DNA of 39,482 nucleotides from Dehalococcoidia bacterium. Its GTDB lineage: Bacteria; Chloroflexota; Dehalococcoidia; GIF9; AB-539-J10. The position numbers and the translations under genes were made by a program. The stretch lies in NCBI GenBank assembly GCA_021162545.1, contig JAGGYM010000006.1, forward strand, positions 1 to 39,482, in the 5' to 3' direction. Position 1 is the first letter of the stretch. Every line of letters starts with the position of its first letter. The notes under the pieces were generated by a model, which was not told where the DNA came from, searched no databases, and saw only the letters and a program-made list of their open reading frames with translations. This document shows positions 15,754-24,074 of this stretch, piece by piece.

Positions 15754-17084
15754 AGTATAAAGTTTCCTCCTGTGATGAGACGCAGTATATCGTTGAAGGT
15801 TATAGCTACTGCCAGGGAGACTATCAACACAGTGCCTATAGTATAGGCCAACTTTATTGCCCTGGGCGAAAGGCGCCTGCCCCTCCTGATTCCCTCGATA
15901 AGTGCTACCAGCATCCCTCCCCCATCCAGGGGGGGAACAGGGAGGAAATTAAACAATCCAAGCCCCATACTGATGAGACCTGCCATAAATAGTAAATTGC
16001 CCCAGCCCATCACTTTCACAGCTTCAACGGTTAATTGCCCGGCTCCCACCGGCCCCACCAGTGCTTTATCAGGTTCCGCCTTAATTAAAGGAATAGATTC
16101 CACTATCAAAGCGGGGAAGTTGGCGACGTAACCGGCTCCCAGATATACAGCCCGCCATAAGGGAAGATTCCTCTGTTCAATTCGTGCCCCGTCCACCCAG
16201 AGCATACCGAGCCCCATCGTTTCCGGCTCAATCCGGGCATCTCCATCAACAAGGGCACTGTCGATGCTGGCCTGCAGCCATTCATCCTCACCACGATACA
16301 GAGACAGCTCTATCTCATCACCACTCTTAACCGAATCGAGCGCAGCGCACATGCTTTCTTCGCTATACACGGGCTCTCCCCCGATACTTAAGATGGCATC
16401 CTCTGGCTCGATACCAGCTTCACCCGCCGGCGAATTCTGCTCCACCACCTTCACCATATTCCGGCAAAGCAGGACTCCCATGGTCCACCTCTGCAGAGTG
16501 ACGTCAAAACTGGGTTCCAAGTTGCATGTCTTCCGGGAATCATCCCTTTGCAGGAGCAGCGTAATCTCTTTTCCCTCCTGACCGGAATTCATCATCTGCT
16601 GCATATTTGCCCATTCACGGACAGGCTGGCCATCGATTTCAAGTATTATATCTCCAGGCTCTAGACCTGCCCCTGCCGCAGGCGAGCCAGCCATCACGGC
16701 ATGTACCATAGCTCCATCACTGACTATCACTTGCGTCGGCAGCATAAAAAAGGCGCTGAGAAAGATGACGGCGAGAACCATATTGGCCAGTGGGCCAGCA
16801 GCATAAATCCACAGCCTGGTCCAGGGCCCTTTACCAGCCAAACCGCGCGGTATCTCGGGATCATTCTCGCCGGCAGTTTTAACAAAAGCGCCGGCAGGTA
16901 TGGCGTTTAGCGAATATAAAGTCTCGCCGCGCCGAACGCCAAAGAGCCGGGGGGGGAAGCCCAGCCCGAATTCTTCTACCTTTACTCCAGCCCGCTTAGC
17001 GGTGACAAAATGCCCCAGCTCGTGAATAGAGATGGTAATGAGAAGACAAACGACAAATATGAGAAGTATAAGACCGATTTCCAT
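15750..17084 (-). CDS. rseP: RIP zinc metalloprotease RseP (site-2 protease)
   Basis: An intramembrane protease of the cytoplasmic membrane that cleaves anti-sigma factors or remnant signal peptides. The 444 residues have a first membrane helix carrying the zinc site HELGH at about 22-26. Further helices lie near 95-115, and two PDZ domains follow (SPAAGAGLEPGDIILEIDG and SPAGEAGIEPEDAILSIGG). The third zinc ligand motif is NFLPVPPLDGGGML near the C-terminus, before the last helices. Two PDZ domains is the E. coli-type arrangement. It lies between dxr and ispG, as in many bacteria. Confidence 0.96.
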   Translation of the reverse strand: MEIGLILLIFVVCLLITISIHELGHFVTAKRAGVKVEEFGLGFPPRLFGVRRGETLYSLNAIPAGAFVKTAGENDPEIPRGLAGKGPWTRLWIYAAGPLANMVLAVIFLSAFFMLPTQVIVSDGAMVHAVMAGSPAAGAGLEPGDIILEIDGQPVREWANMQQMMNSGQEGKEITLLLQRDDSRKTCNLEPSFDVTLQRWTMGVLLCRNMVKVVEQNSPAGEAGIEPEDAILSIGGEPVYSEESMCAALDSVKSGDEIELSLYRGEDEWLQASIDSALVDGDARIEPETMGLGMLWVDGARIEQRNLPLWRAVYLGAGYVANFPALIVESIPLIKAEPDKALVGPVGAGQLTVEAVKVMGWGNLLFMAGLISMGLGLFNFLPVPPLDGGGMLVALIEGIRRGRRLSPRAIKLAYTIGTVLIVSLAVAITFNDILRLITGGNFIL

Positions 17085-17109
17085 TTCTTATCCCGTCCCT
17101 TGATCCTGC

Positions 17110-18261
17110 TCAATTCACGGCGCTCTCAGCCGTTCCCAGAATCTTTATTACGGAGGCAGCATAGTTTCGCGCCCAGGCATCAGCTGCCAGTATTTCCTCC
17201 ATCGATGGATGCGCAATGCCTTGATGTTGCTCCAATGTCATTTGAACTATCCTGGCTATATCAGTAAAAGCTACTTCCCGTTCCAGAAAGAGCTTCGTAG
17301 CTATTTCATCGGCAGCGCAAAGCACCGACGGATAAGTCCCGCCTTTCTTGCCAGCATCCAACGCCAGCTTAAGGCAAGGAAACTTATCATAGTCTATCTC
17401 CTCCAGGGTCAGCGTATGCAATTTAGTCCACTCGAGACGCGGCAAGCGGTCATTGAACGGACGATGTGGAAACATGAGAGCACATTGAATAGGCAATCGC
17501 ATATCGGTGGCTCCAAGCTGAGCCTTGATGGAGCCATCGGCGAATTCCACCAGAGAATGGATGATGCTTTGACGATGAACCAGCACCTTAATTTTCTCGA
17601 AAGGAACGCCAAAGAGCCAGTGAGCTTCAATAACTTCCAGCCCCTTGTTCATCAGGGTGGCAGAATCAATAGTAACCTTCTTTCCCATCTTCCACGTAGG
17701 ATGACGCAGAGCTTGCTCCACGGTTACCGCCTCCAACCGGGACTGTGAATAGCCGTAGAAGGGACCTCCAGAAGCAGTCAAAAGAATTCGATATATTTCT
17801 GTGTCCTCGCCCTGTAAACATTGCCATACGGCATTGTGCTCACTATCAATGGGGAGAAGGCGCACACTATGAAGGGCAGCTTCGCTGCTGATGATTTCAC
17901 CGGCCATTACCAGCACCTCTTTATCAGCCAGGGCCACCGTCTTGCCCGCCTTTATGGCTGACAGCGTAGGATTCAAACCTGCCTTACCTGACGTGGCCAC
18001 AATTACGAGGTCGACTTCAGGCAAACAGGACATCTCCTCCATAGACAAAAACTCCCCCTCACAACCAACCTCGACTCCAGCCTGGGAAAAGAACACCTTT
18101 GGATGGAATTCCTCTATTTGTCTGCCAAGAAGCTCCCCGTTTCTCCCTCCAGCCAGCCCCGTAACTTCAAAACAGTCAGGAAAAGCACGCACCACATCCA
18201 GAGTCTGCTGTCCTATTGAACCTGTAGACCCCAGGAGAACTATTTTTCTTACACGATCCAT
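17110..18261 (-). CDS. dxr: 1-deoxy-D-xylulose 5-phosphate reductoisomerase
   Basis: Converts DXP to MEP using NADPH, the committed step of the MEP isoprenoid pathway. The 383 residues contain the N-terminal nucleotide-binding motif GSTGSIGQQTLDV at about 10-22. Family motifs follow: ATSGKAGL, ALADKEVLVMAGE, PIDSEHNAVWQCL, TASGGPF, and the flexible-loop/metal-site region HPTWKMGKKVTIDSATLMNK. The C-terminal helical domain is complete. It begins 13 nt inside the end of cdsA, so translation is probably coupled. Confidence 0.97.
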   Translation of the reverse strand: MDRVRKIVLLGSTGSIGQQTLDVVRAFPDCFEVTGLAGGRNGELLGRQIEEFHPKVFFSQAGVEVGCEGEFLSMEEMSCLPEVDLVIVATSGKAGLNPTLSAIKAGKTVALADKEVLVMAGEIISSEAALHSVRLLPIDSEHNAVWQCLQGEDTEIYRILLTASGGPFYGYSQSRLEAVTVEQALRHPTWKMGKKVTIDSATLMNKGLEVIEAHWLFGVPFEKIKVLVHRQSIIHSLVEFADGSIKAQLGATDMRLPIQCALMFPHRPFNDRLPRLEWTKLHTLTLEEIDYDKFPCLKLALDAGKKGGTYPSVLCAADEIATKLFLEREVAFTDIARIVQMTLEQHQGIAHPSMEEILAADAWARNYAASVIKILGTAESAVN

Positions 18262-19085
18262 AGCACGTAATAGTATACCACCGGCCCAACGAAGATGAGG
18301 CTATCGAAGCGGTCAAGAATTCCACCATGACCAGGAAGGAACTTACCCGTATCCTTTACACCCGCATTACGCTTAAGCATGGACTCAACAAGATCGCCAA
18401 GCTGGGCGAAAACGCTGATAAGGCAACCAATAAGTATCACTTGCCAGTATTCCACAGGAAGGACAGATATAGAATTGAGGATCATAGCTACTACGACAGC
18501 AGTCAGTACAGCACTCAGCAATCCCCCTGAAGCACCCTCCCACGTTTTACCTGGACTTATAGATGGCGCCAACCTGTGCCTCCCCCATTTCCTCCCAATA
18601 AAAAAGGCTCCCGTATCATTAGCAAACGCAGTGAACAGAGCCAGATATACCCAATCCCTTCCCCCGTCCATGATGCGCAAATTCATCCAGTAGCTGAGCA
18701 TCCATCCAACGTAAACAACACCCGCCACCAGCCATGCCCACTTAGGGAAAGCCCCTTCCCGAGGATTCTGGAACAGAACCCAAATGAGGGAAATCAGCAC
18801 CGCAAATGTCATTATCGCAGGCAGGAAGTTAACGACCGTGCAGTGAAAAATTAAGGGGGCCATGGCAACCAGCATCGACCACAACAGACCGAAGTAAATT
18901 AGAGAGCGATTTATGAGGTTGCCCTGTGTTAGAACAGAGGGAGATATAGTTACCTGATAAAATTCAAGGGTGCCTGCCAGAACAACAGCTGCGACAAATA
19001 AGCCAAACCAGAGATGACCAAACCAGGTAACCAGAACAAGCAGGGGCACACCCACAACGGCACAAACGATTCTCTGCTTAAGCAT
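18249..19085 (-). CDS. cdsA: Phosphatidate cytidylyltransferase
   Basis: Makes CDP-diacylglycerol from CTP and phosphatidic acid for phospholipid synthesis. The 278-residue protein is very hydrophobic with about eight membrane helices. It carries the family signature near the C-terminus: SPGKTWEGASGGLLSA and QLGDLVESMLKRNAGVKDTG with GHGGILDRFDS. The ATG at 19085 is the natural start. In many bacteria uppS lies directly upstream, between frr and cdsA; here that place holds only a 127-nt spacer. Confidence 0.96.
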   Translation of the reverse strand: MLKQRIVCAVVGVPLLVLVTWFGHLWFGLFVAAVVLAGTLEFYQVTISPSVLTQGNLINRSLIYFGLLWSMLVAMAPLIFHCTVVNFLPAIMTFAVLISLIWVLFQNPREGAFPKWAWLVAGVVYVGWMLSYWMNLRIMDGGRDWVYLALFTAFANDTGAFFIGRKWGRHRLAPSISPGKTWEGASGGLLSAVLTAVVVAMILNSISVLPVEYWQVILIGCLISVFAQLGDLVESMLKRNAGVKDTGKFLPGHGGILDRFDSLIFVGPVVYYYVLWIV

Positions 19086-19212
19086 AACTGCATTGTAACA
19101 GTTTTAAGACCACCGGTGGACTATTGTTGTATAGCTGAAAGAAACAAACAGGAGAAGCCCATCATTCAACTTCGAGATTTACCGGGAGGAGCAGGAAACA
19201 AGAACTGAACAC

Positions 19213-19767
19213 TTATACTTCCTTTATCTCTCTTTCTCTGTCCTGCCCTATCTTATCCAGTTTATCGATAAAGACATCGCTGAGCTCACTAATGCGTTTA
19301 ACGAACTCTTTACAGTGATCCTGGGATATCGCCTTATCCTTCTCCATCTTCTTCGACCTCTCAACCCCTTCCCGCCTGATATTTCGAACAGTAATCCGGT
19401 GTTCTTCTACTCTCTTTGATATTAGCCTGGCCAGTTCAAGGCGCCGCTCTTCGCTGAGAGGAGGAATTGGAACCCTGAGCATGCCTCCATCATCCTGAGG
19501 ATTGAGCCCAATGTTAGCCTTGATGATGGCTTTCTGAATATCCTTCGACGCAGCACGGTCCCAGGGTTGAATGGTAATCAAGTCCGCCCTGGGTACAGAT
19601 ATGCCGGCAAGTTGCTGCAACGGAACCGAAGCACCATGATAGCTAACTATGATACCTTCTACCAGCGATGAGGCAGCTCTTCCTGTATGAACAGAGCTCA
19701 ACTCTTTTGCCAGGCTGTCCACCGCCCGCTGCATTTTCAGACTTAGCTCAGTCAGTAATTCTTGCAC
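19213..19767 (-). CDS. frr: Ribosome recycling factor
   Basis: With EF-G, splits post-termination ribosomes. The 184 residues (E. coli 185) form the usual two-domain L-shape, with SSVHTGRAASSLVEGIIVSY at about residues 24-43 and the C-terminal helix carrying RNIRREGVERSKKMEKD. The start is GTG, preceded by GGAGG at a fairly long spacing. It lies 55 nt after tsf; pyrH, which normally separates them, is absent. Confidence 0.97.
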   Translation of the reverse strand: MQELLTELSLKMQRAVDSLAKELSSVHTGRAASSLVEGIIVSYHGASVPLQQLAGISVPRADLITIQPWDRAASKDIQKAIIKANIGLNPQDDGGMLRVPIPPLSEERRLELARLISKRVEEHRITVRNIRREGVERSKKMEKDKAISQDHCKEFVKRISELSDVFIDKLDKIGQDREREIKEV

Positions 19768-19822
19768 TAAGACTCTGCCCTCCTGCTCTTCTCCCCCAGC
19801 GACAGCGGCTGGAACTAAAAAA

Positions 19823-20326
19823 CTAACAGCCTATCTCGAACCTGGCAAACCTCTTTACCCGAATGTTCTCGCCAACCATGGATATCATCTCGCTGATGAT
19901 CTGCTGTACGCTTTTGGAGGCATCCTTGACAAAGGGCTGCTCCAAAAGACAGACGCTTTGCGGTGCTGATTGCTCCTCCGGAGGCATCTCCTCAGAAGCA
20001 ACGTATTGAGGAGCAGCAGCAGCTATCTGCATAGCTATATCGTGCGCCAGGGTTCTGAACTCCTGGGTGCGAGCCACAAAATCGGTCTCACAATTCACTT
20101 CGACCAGCACTCCTATCCTGGCGGTGTGATGAACATAGGATTCTATCACTCCTTCAGATGCGGCATTCCCCCTCTTTTTATCCGCAATAGCCAGCCCCTT
20201 ATCCTTTAGAACCGCAATAGCTCCCTCAACATCCCCATCCGTTTCCAGTAAAGCGCTTTTACAATCAAGCATACCCGCCCCTACCCTATCCCTGACCTCT
20301 TTTACAATTTGAGCAGAAATCACCAT
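19823..20326 (-). CDS. tsf: Elongation factor Ts, short form
   Basis: Exchanges GDP for GTP on EF-Tu. The 167-residue protein has the N-terminal UBA-like domain (AQIVKEVRDRVGAGMLDCKS) and the TDFVAR motif within EVNCETDFVARTQEF. A C-terminal segment reads ISMVGENIRVKRFARFE. It is much shorter than E. coli EF-Ts (283) because only one core subdomain is present, as in Thermus-like and Chloroflexota forms. It follows rpsB after 18 nt in the standard order. Confidence 0.96.
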   Translation of the reverse strand: MVISAQIVKEVRDRVGAGMLDCKSALLETDGDVEGAIAVLKDKGLAIADKKRGNAASEGVIESYVHHTARIGVLVEVNCETDFVARTQEFRTLAHDIAMQIAAAAPQYVASEEMPPEEQSAPQSVCLLEQPFVKDASKSVQQIISEMISMVGENIRVKRFARFEIGC

Positions 20327-20344
20327 TTAAAATAACCTCGAAAC

Positions 20345-21130
20345 TTAATTTTCTCCCGGTTCAAAGGTATAGGAACCCAAAATCCCAGATGTTTCTCCTT
20401 CTTCCTCCGGAGCCAGCTCAATAGATTCACTCCCCTCAACGATTTGCAACTTTTTACCCTCAAGCACGGCATCTGCCATTCTACTGCAGATCAATTTAAT
20501 CGTCTTGATAGCATCATCATTGGCCGGAATTAGATAGTCGATGCCATCAGGATTGCAATTGGTATCCACGATAGCCACCACAGGAACATTCACTTTGATA
20601 GCCTCGGCCAGCGCAATTTTATCCTTCGTAGGATCAGTGAGAAAGATAGCCCCTGGAAGAGTAGTCATCTCCTTAAACCCGCCCATCTGATTATTCATTC
20701 GTAGAACTTCTTTTTCTATCTTCAATCTCTCTTTCTTGGTCAGCAGCGCAAACTCCCCTCTCTCTTCCTGATCTTCCAGACGAACCAGGTAATCTATGCG
20801 TGTTTGTATCGTGGCAAAATTGGTCAACATACCACCCAACCACCTCTGATTAACATAGCACATACCACATCTTTTAGCCTCATCCTCTATTATCTGCTGG
20901 GCCTGTTTCTTGGTGCCAACGAAAAGAACATTTTGCCCCTCCTCCACCAACCCTCTGACAAAATCACTTGCTTCACTTAACATCGTGACCGTCTTTTCCA
21001 GATCGATAATATGAATGTTATTACGCTGCGTAAAGATGTACTTACGCATACGGGGATTCCAATAGCTGGTATGATGCCCGAAATGGGCCCCTGCTTCCAG
21101 GAGTTCTTTCATTAAGGAGTTTTCTATCAT
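20345..21130 (-). CDS. rpsB: 30S ribosomal protein S2 (uS2)
   Basis: S2 of the small ribosomal subunit. From ATG at 21130 it is 261 residues (E. coli 241), opening with MIENSLMKELLEAGAHFGHH and containing NPRMRKYIFTQRNNIHIIDL and the family's FVGTKKQAQQIIEDEA. An in-frame extension to 21256 would cross the predicted promoter and hairpin and matches nothing, so it is discarded. The last 25 or so residues are an acidic tail. It leads a series of eight minus-strand genes ending at proS. Confidence 0.96.
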   Translation of the reverse strand: MIENSLMKELLEAGAHFGHHTSYWNPRMRKYIFTQRNNIHIIDLEKTVTMLSEASDFVRGLVEEGQNVLFVGTKKQAQQIIEDEAKRCGMCYVNQRWLGGMLTNFATIQTRIDYLVRLEDQEERGEFALLTKKERLKIEKEVLRMNNQMGGFKEMTTLPGAIFLTDPTKDKIALAEAIKVNVPVVAIVDTNCNPDGIDYLIPANDDAIKTIKLICSRMADAVLEGKKLQIVEGSESIELAPEEEGETSGILGSYTFEPGEN

Positions 21131-21145
21131 GCTCTCAACACCTAC

Positions 21146-21164
21146 CTGTGCTAACCCAGCACAG
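21146..21164 (-). promoter_or_regulatory. Hairpin in the rpsB leader
   Basis: On the minus strand, CTGTGCT and AGCACAG pair as a perfect 7-bp stem around GGGTT. Given the promoter at 21173-21201, it would lie at the very 5' end of the mRNA, 15 nt before the rpsB ATG. It could stabilise the transcript or take part in S2 feedback control; neither is shown. Confidence 0.5.
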
Positions 21165-21172
21165 CGACGTTT

Positions 21173-21201
21173 AGTGTAACACAGCAGCAAGTGCAATGCA
21201 A
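21173..21201 (-). promoter_or_regulatory. Sigma-70 promoter for rpsB
   Basis: On the minus strand, TTGCAT (21201-21196) and TACACT (21178-21173) are separated by 17 nt, placing the start of transcription near 21166 and giving a leader of about 36 nt. Confidence 0.6.
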
Positions 21202-21355
21202 AGAGAATGCCTTCATATGTCTGCTCCCTTAACCCACGGATTTGGCGAGCGGGCACTTATCTGTCATTGCACGGGGTAGTAGTAACAAAGCAATCTTCTA
21301 CATACGGAACCCCACAGAGATTGACGGACCTTCAACTCGCAATAACATCACACTA

Positions 21356-21384
21356 TTGATTTACACTCAAGGAAGATTTATATT
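21356..21384 (+). promoter_or_regulatory. Sigma-70 promoter for the EF-like gene
   Basis: TTGATT (21356-21361) and TATATT (21379-21384) are 17 nt apart. They stand just before AGGAGGT (21391-21397) and the ATG at 21406, leaving a leader of only about 15 nt. Confidence 0.5.
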
Positions 21385-21405
21385 ATATACAGGAGGTATA
21401 TAGAA

Positions 21406-21660
21406 ATGGCAGAGTTAGAAGTTGGTAGAGTAACGGACTTTTTTGCCAAACCAGTAGTGGCAGGAATACAGCTAAGTGATACCCTGAAGGTAGGTGATAG
21501 AATTCATATCAAAGGTAGTACTACAGACATGGAACTTACGGTGAATTCTATGCAAATCGACCGCGTTGACATCGCCGAAGGCAAATCCGGCGACTCCGTA
21601 GGCATCAGCATTCCTGACAGGGCAAGACACGGAGACAAAGTCTACCGGGTCATGGAATAG
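21406..21660 (+). CDS. Stand-alone EF-Tu domain-2-like protein
   Basis: The 84-residue protein is a single beta-barrel of the kind that forms domain 2 of translational GTPases. It opens with [20 protein letters not shown], followed by [20 protein letters not shown] and [19 protein letters not shown], the usual order of strands. It has no GTPase domain. Such proteins are usually annotated 'translation elongation factor-like' and related barrels occur at the end of U32 peptidases; the function is unknown to me. The start is secure, with AGGAGGT 8 nt ahead. Its 3' end overlaps the convergent ribH by 11 nt. Confidence 0.85.
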   Translation: MAELEVGRVTDFFAKPVVAGIQLSDTLKVGDRIHIKGSTTDMELTVNSMQIDRVDIAEGKSGDSVGISIPDRARHGDKVYRVME

Positions 21661-22117
21661 ATTTAATCACGTTTGCCATCTCAATAGCACTTACTGCAGC
21701 AATAAAGCCCTTGTTGCCTTCTTTAGTGCCGGCTCTCTGGATAGCTTGTTCCAGTGTATCGGCAGTGATTATACCCTGTATTATGGGCACGCCATTGTCC
21801 AGGTTTATCTTGCCCAGCGACCTGTTAACTTCAGCAGCCACATATTCGAAGTGTGGCGTATCTCCGCGGATCACAGCGCCGAGACATATTACGGCATTGT
21901 ACTCCCCGCTCCTGGCCAATTTTTGCGCCACCAAAGAAATTTCCAGGCATCCTGGCACCCAGGCACTGTCAACATCACTCTCTTCAACTCCATGACGCAA
22001 CAAGGCGTCTCTTGCTCCACTAAGCAACCTGGAGGTTATTAACTCATTGAAACGAGAAACGACTACGGCAAACTTAAGTCCCTTTCCCAGTAACAATCCC
22101 TCATAATTTTTAGCCAT
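21650..22117 (-). CDS. ribH: 6,7-dimethyl-8-ribityllumazine synthase
   Basis: Condenses 5-amino-6-ribitylaminouracil with dihydroxybutanone phosphate, the penultimate step to riboflavin. From ATG at 22117 (AAGGAGG just ahead) it is 155 residues, the normal length; an in-frame start 39 nt upstream is discarded. Family motifs are [40 protein letters not shown] and [23 protein letters not shown]. The protein normally assembles into 60-mer or pentameric shells. It is the last gene of the rib operon and overlaps the convergent EF-like gene by 11 nt. Confidence 0.97.
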   Translation of the reverse strand: MAKNYEGLLLGKGLKFAVVVSRFNELITSRLLSGARDALLRHGVEESDVDSAWVPGCLEISLVAQKLARSGEYNAVICLGAVIRGDTPHFEYVAAEVNRSLGKINLDNGVPIIQGIITADTLEQAIQRAGTKEGNKGFIAAVSAIEMANVIKSIP

Positions 22118-22194
22118 CTTTTCCTCCTTCTGGCGAGAGGATAAACCCCACGCCACAACTCTATGATTTAAAATTCAGGCATTTTAAGGTCACC

Positions 22195-23403
22195 TTAACT
22201 TCCCCCTGTAGCTGGAAGCTTGTGGCCCATCTTTTTCCTCTTGGTTTCCATGTAACGCTTATTATAAGGATTCAGCGGAACGATCAACGGCACGGTCTCC
22301 ACTATCTTGATGCCGTAACTTTCCAAACCGATTACCTTCTTGGGATTGTTTGTAAGCAACCTGACATCATGCAACCCCAGATCAGCCAAAATCTGGGCAC
22401 CTATGCCGTAATCTCTCAAATCGGCAGCAAAACCCAAAGCAACATTGGCCTCTACCGTGTCCATCCCTTCATCCTGAAGGGCATAAGCTCGAACCTTATT
22501 ATGCAGACCAATGCCCCTCCCCTCCTGCCGCATATAAAGGAAGACTCCCCTCCCTTCCTCATCTATCTTCTGCATGGCCTGATCAACCTGATCCCCACAA
22601 TCACACCGCAGACTGCCAAAAACATCCCCTGTAAGGCATTCACTGTGAACACGAACCAGCACCGGCGACTCACTCGTTATATCGCCTTTGACTAAAGCTA
22701 CATGCTCATCGTTATCCACACTGCTCCTGTAAGCCATTACAGTAAACTCTCCGTGCCTGGTGGGCAAGTCAGCTTCAGCAACACAGCGCACCAGCTTTTC
22801 GTGCTTGCGCCGGTAGGCAATCAAGTCAGCAATGGTTACGATTTTGAAGCCAAATTCATCAGCCATCGCTTCGAGCACAGGCAGACGCGCCATAGTGCCA
22901 TCCTCATTCATGATCTCGCATATAACCCCGGCAGGTTGAAAACCTGCCAGCCTGGTCAAATCAACGATGGCTTCAGTGTGGCCGGCCCTGACCAGGACAC
23001 CTCCTTGCCTGGCACGGAGAGGAAATATATGCCCCGGGGATACCAGATCACCAGGTCTTGTACCTGGTGCGATTGCTGTTTTCACCGTCTGAGCACGATC
23101 AAACGCAGAAATGCCGGTAGTCACATTTTCCTTGGCTTCTATAGATACCGTGAAAGCTGTACAATGGCTCGAAGTATTGTTCTGAACCATCAATGGCACT
23201 CCCAATTCATCGAGCTTTTGTCCTGTAAGGGGCAAACAGATTAAACCACGCCCATGCACGGCCATGAAATTTATGGCCTCAGGGGTGACCTTCTCCGCGG
23301 CAATTGCCAGGTCCCCCTCATTTTCACGGCCCTCATCATCAACGATTATGACAAATCTGCCTGCCTTTATCTCTTCAATTGCCTCTGGAATAGTAGCTAG
23401 CAT
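22195..23403 (-). CDS. ribBA: Bifunctional DHBP synthase / GTP cyclohydrolase II
   Basis: The 402-residue fusion makes both riboflavin precursors. Residues 1-200 are 3,4-dihydroxy-2-butanone 4-phosphate synthase ([39 protein letters not shown]). From about 205 it is GTP cyclohydrolase II, with the zinc cysteines in [16 protein letters not shown], the catalytic loop [10 protein letters not shown], and LLTNNPKKV. Both active sites look intact. It lies 23 nt downstream of ribE and 77 nt upstream of ribH. Confidence 0.97.
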   Translation of the reverse strand: MLATIPEAIEEIKAGRFVIIVDDEGRENEGDLAIAAEKVTPEAINFMAVHGRGLICLPLTGQKLDELGVPLMVQNNTSSHCTAFTVSIEAKENVTTGISAFDRAQTVKTAIAPGTRPGDLVSPGHIFPLRARQGGVLVRAGHTEAIVDLTRLAGFQPAGVICEIMNEDGTMARLPVLEAMADEFGFKIVTIADLIAYRRKHEKLVRCVAEADLPTRHGEFTVMAYRSSVDNDEHVALVKGDITSESPVLVRVHSECLTGDVFGSLRCDCGDQVDQAMQKIDEEGRGVFLYMRQEGRGIGLHNKVRAYALQDEGMDTVEANVALGFAADLRDYGIGAQILADLGLHDVRLLTNNPKKVIGLESYGIKIVETVPLIVPLNPYNKRYMETKRKKMGHKLPATGGS

Positions 23404-23426
23404 CTAAAACTCCTCCATAGATCATC

Positions 23427-24032
23427 TCATTTCAGAAAGTCCAGCATCAGGTCACGGTCCCCGCGTTCACTGAACTTCCTGACATACTTGGCAATAATGT
23501 CCGCTTCTAGATTAACTATGTCTCCGGGCTTCTTCTCCCCCAGAGTAGTGTTCTTCAGGGTATAGCCCACCAGAGATACAGTAAAGGAAAAACCGTCGAA
23601 TCCGGCAACCGTGAGGCTGGCTCCATCGACGCCGATAAATCCCTTTTCGACGACATAAGCCATGATCTCCGCCGGCGCCGAAATTCTCATAATATGCGCG
23701 TCCCCTTCTGGGGTTACCTCAATTACCTTACCTGTATCATCAGCGTGTCCTGATAGTAAATGTCCCCCGAGGCGTCCCCCCATCACCAGAGCGCGCTCTA
23801 TATTCACCCTGTCGTTGTAATGAAGCATTCCCAGGTTAGAACGACGCACCGTTTCCGGCATAACATCAACGCTAAAACCACTGGCATTCACGAAAGTGAC
23901 CGTCAGGCAAACTCCATTGACCGCCACGCTATCGCTCACTTTTACATCTTCAAGAATCATGCTAGCTTCAATGGTCAGCCGCGGCTTCGCCTGCTTAACC
24001 ACGCCCATTTCTTCAACTATACCGGTAAACAT
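23427..24032 (-). CDS. ribE: Riboflavin synthase alpha chain
   Basis: Dismutates two lumazines to riboflavin. From the family start MFTGIVEEMG at 24032 it has 201 residues; an in-frame extension of 8 residues is possible but not typical. The two-barrel repeat is clear: VNGVCLTV with MGGRLGGHLLSGHAD in the first half, and GVDGASLTV in the second. The gaps are 42 nt after ribD and 23 nt before ribBA. Confidence 0.96.
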   Translation of the reverse strand: MFTGIVEEMGVVKQAKPRLTIEASMILEDVKVSDSVAVNGVCLTVTFVNASGFSVDVMPETVRRSNLGMLHYNDRVNIERALVMGGRLGGHLLSGHADDTGKVIEVTPEGDAHIMRISAPAEIMAYVVEKGFIGVDGASLTVAGFDGFSFTVSLVGYTLKNTTLGEKKPGDIVNLEADIIAKYVRKFSERGDRDLMLDFLK

Positions 24033-24074
24033 GCTCTCAATCCCCAAAAATCTCACCTTCGAAAACCGCTGTGT

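Noticed and set aside
19086-19212. Possible remnant of uppS between frr and cdsA
   Set aside because: One minus-strand frame shows a vague likeness to the FLLWQ region of UppS, but it is too short and weak to support a pseudogene.
21131-21256. N-terminal extension of rpsB by 42 residues
   Set aside because: It would cover the predicted promoter and hairpin, and the conserved S2 N-terminus begins at the ATG at 21130.
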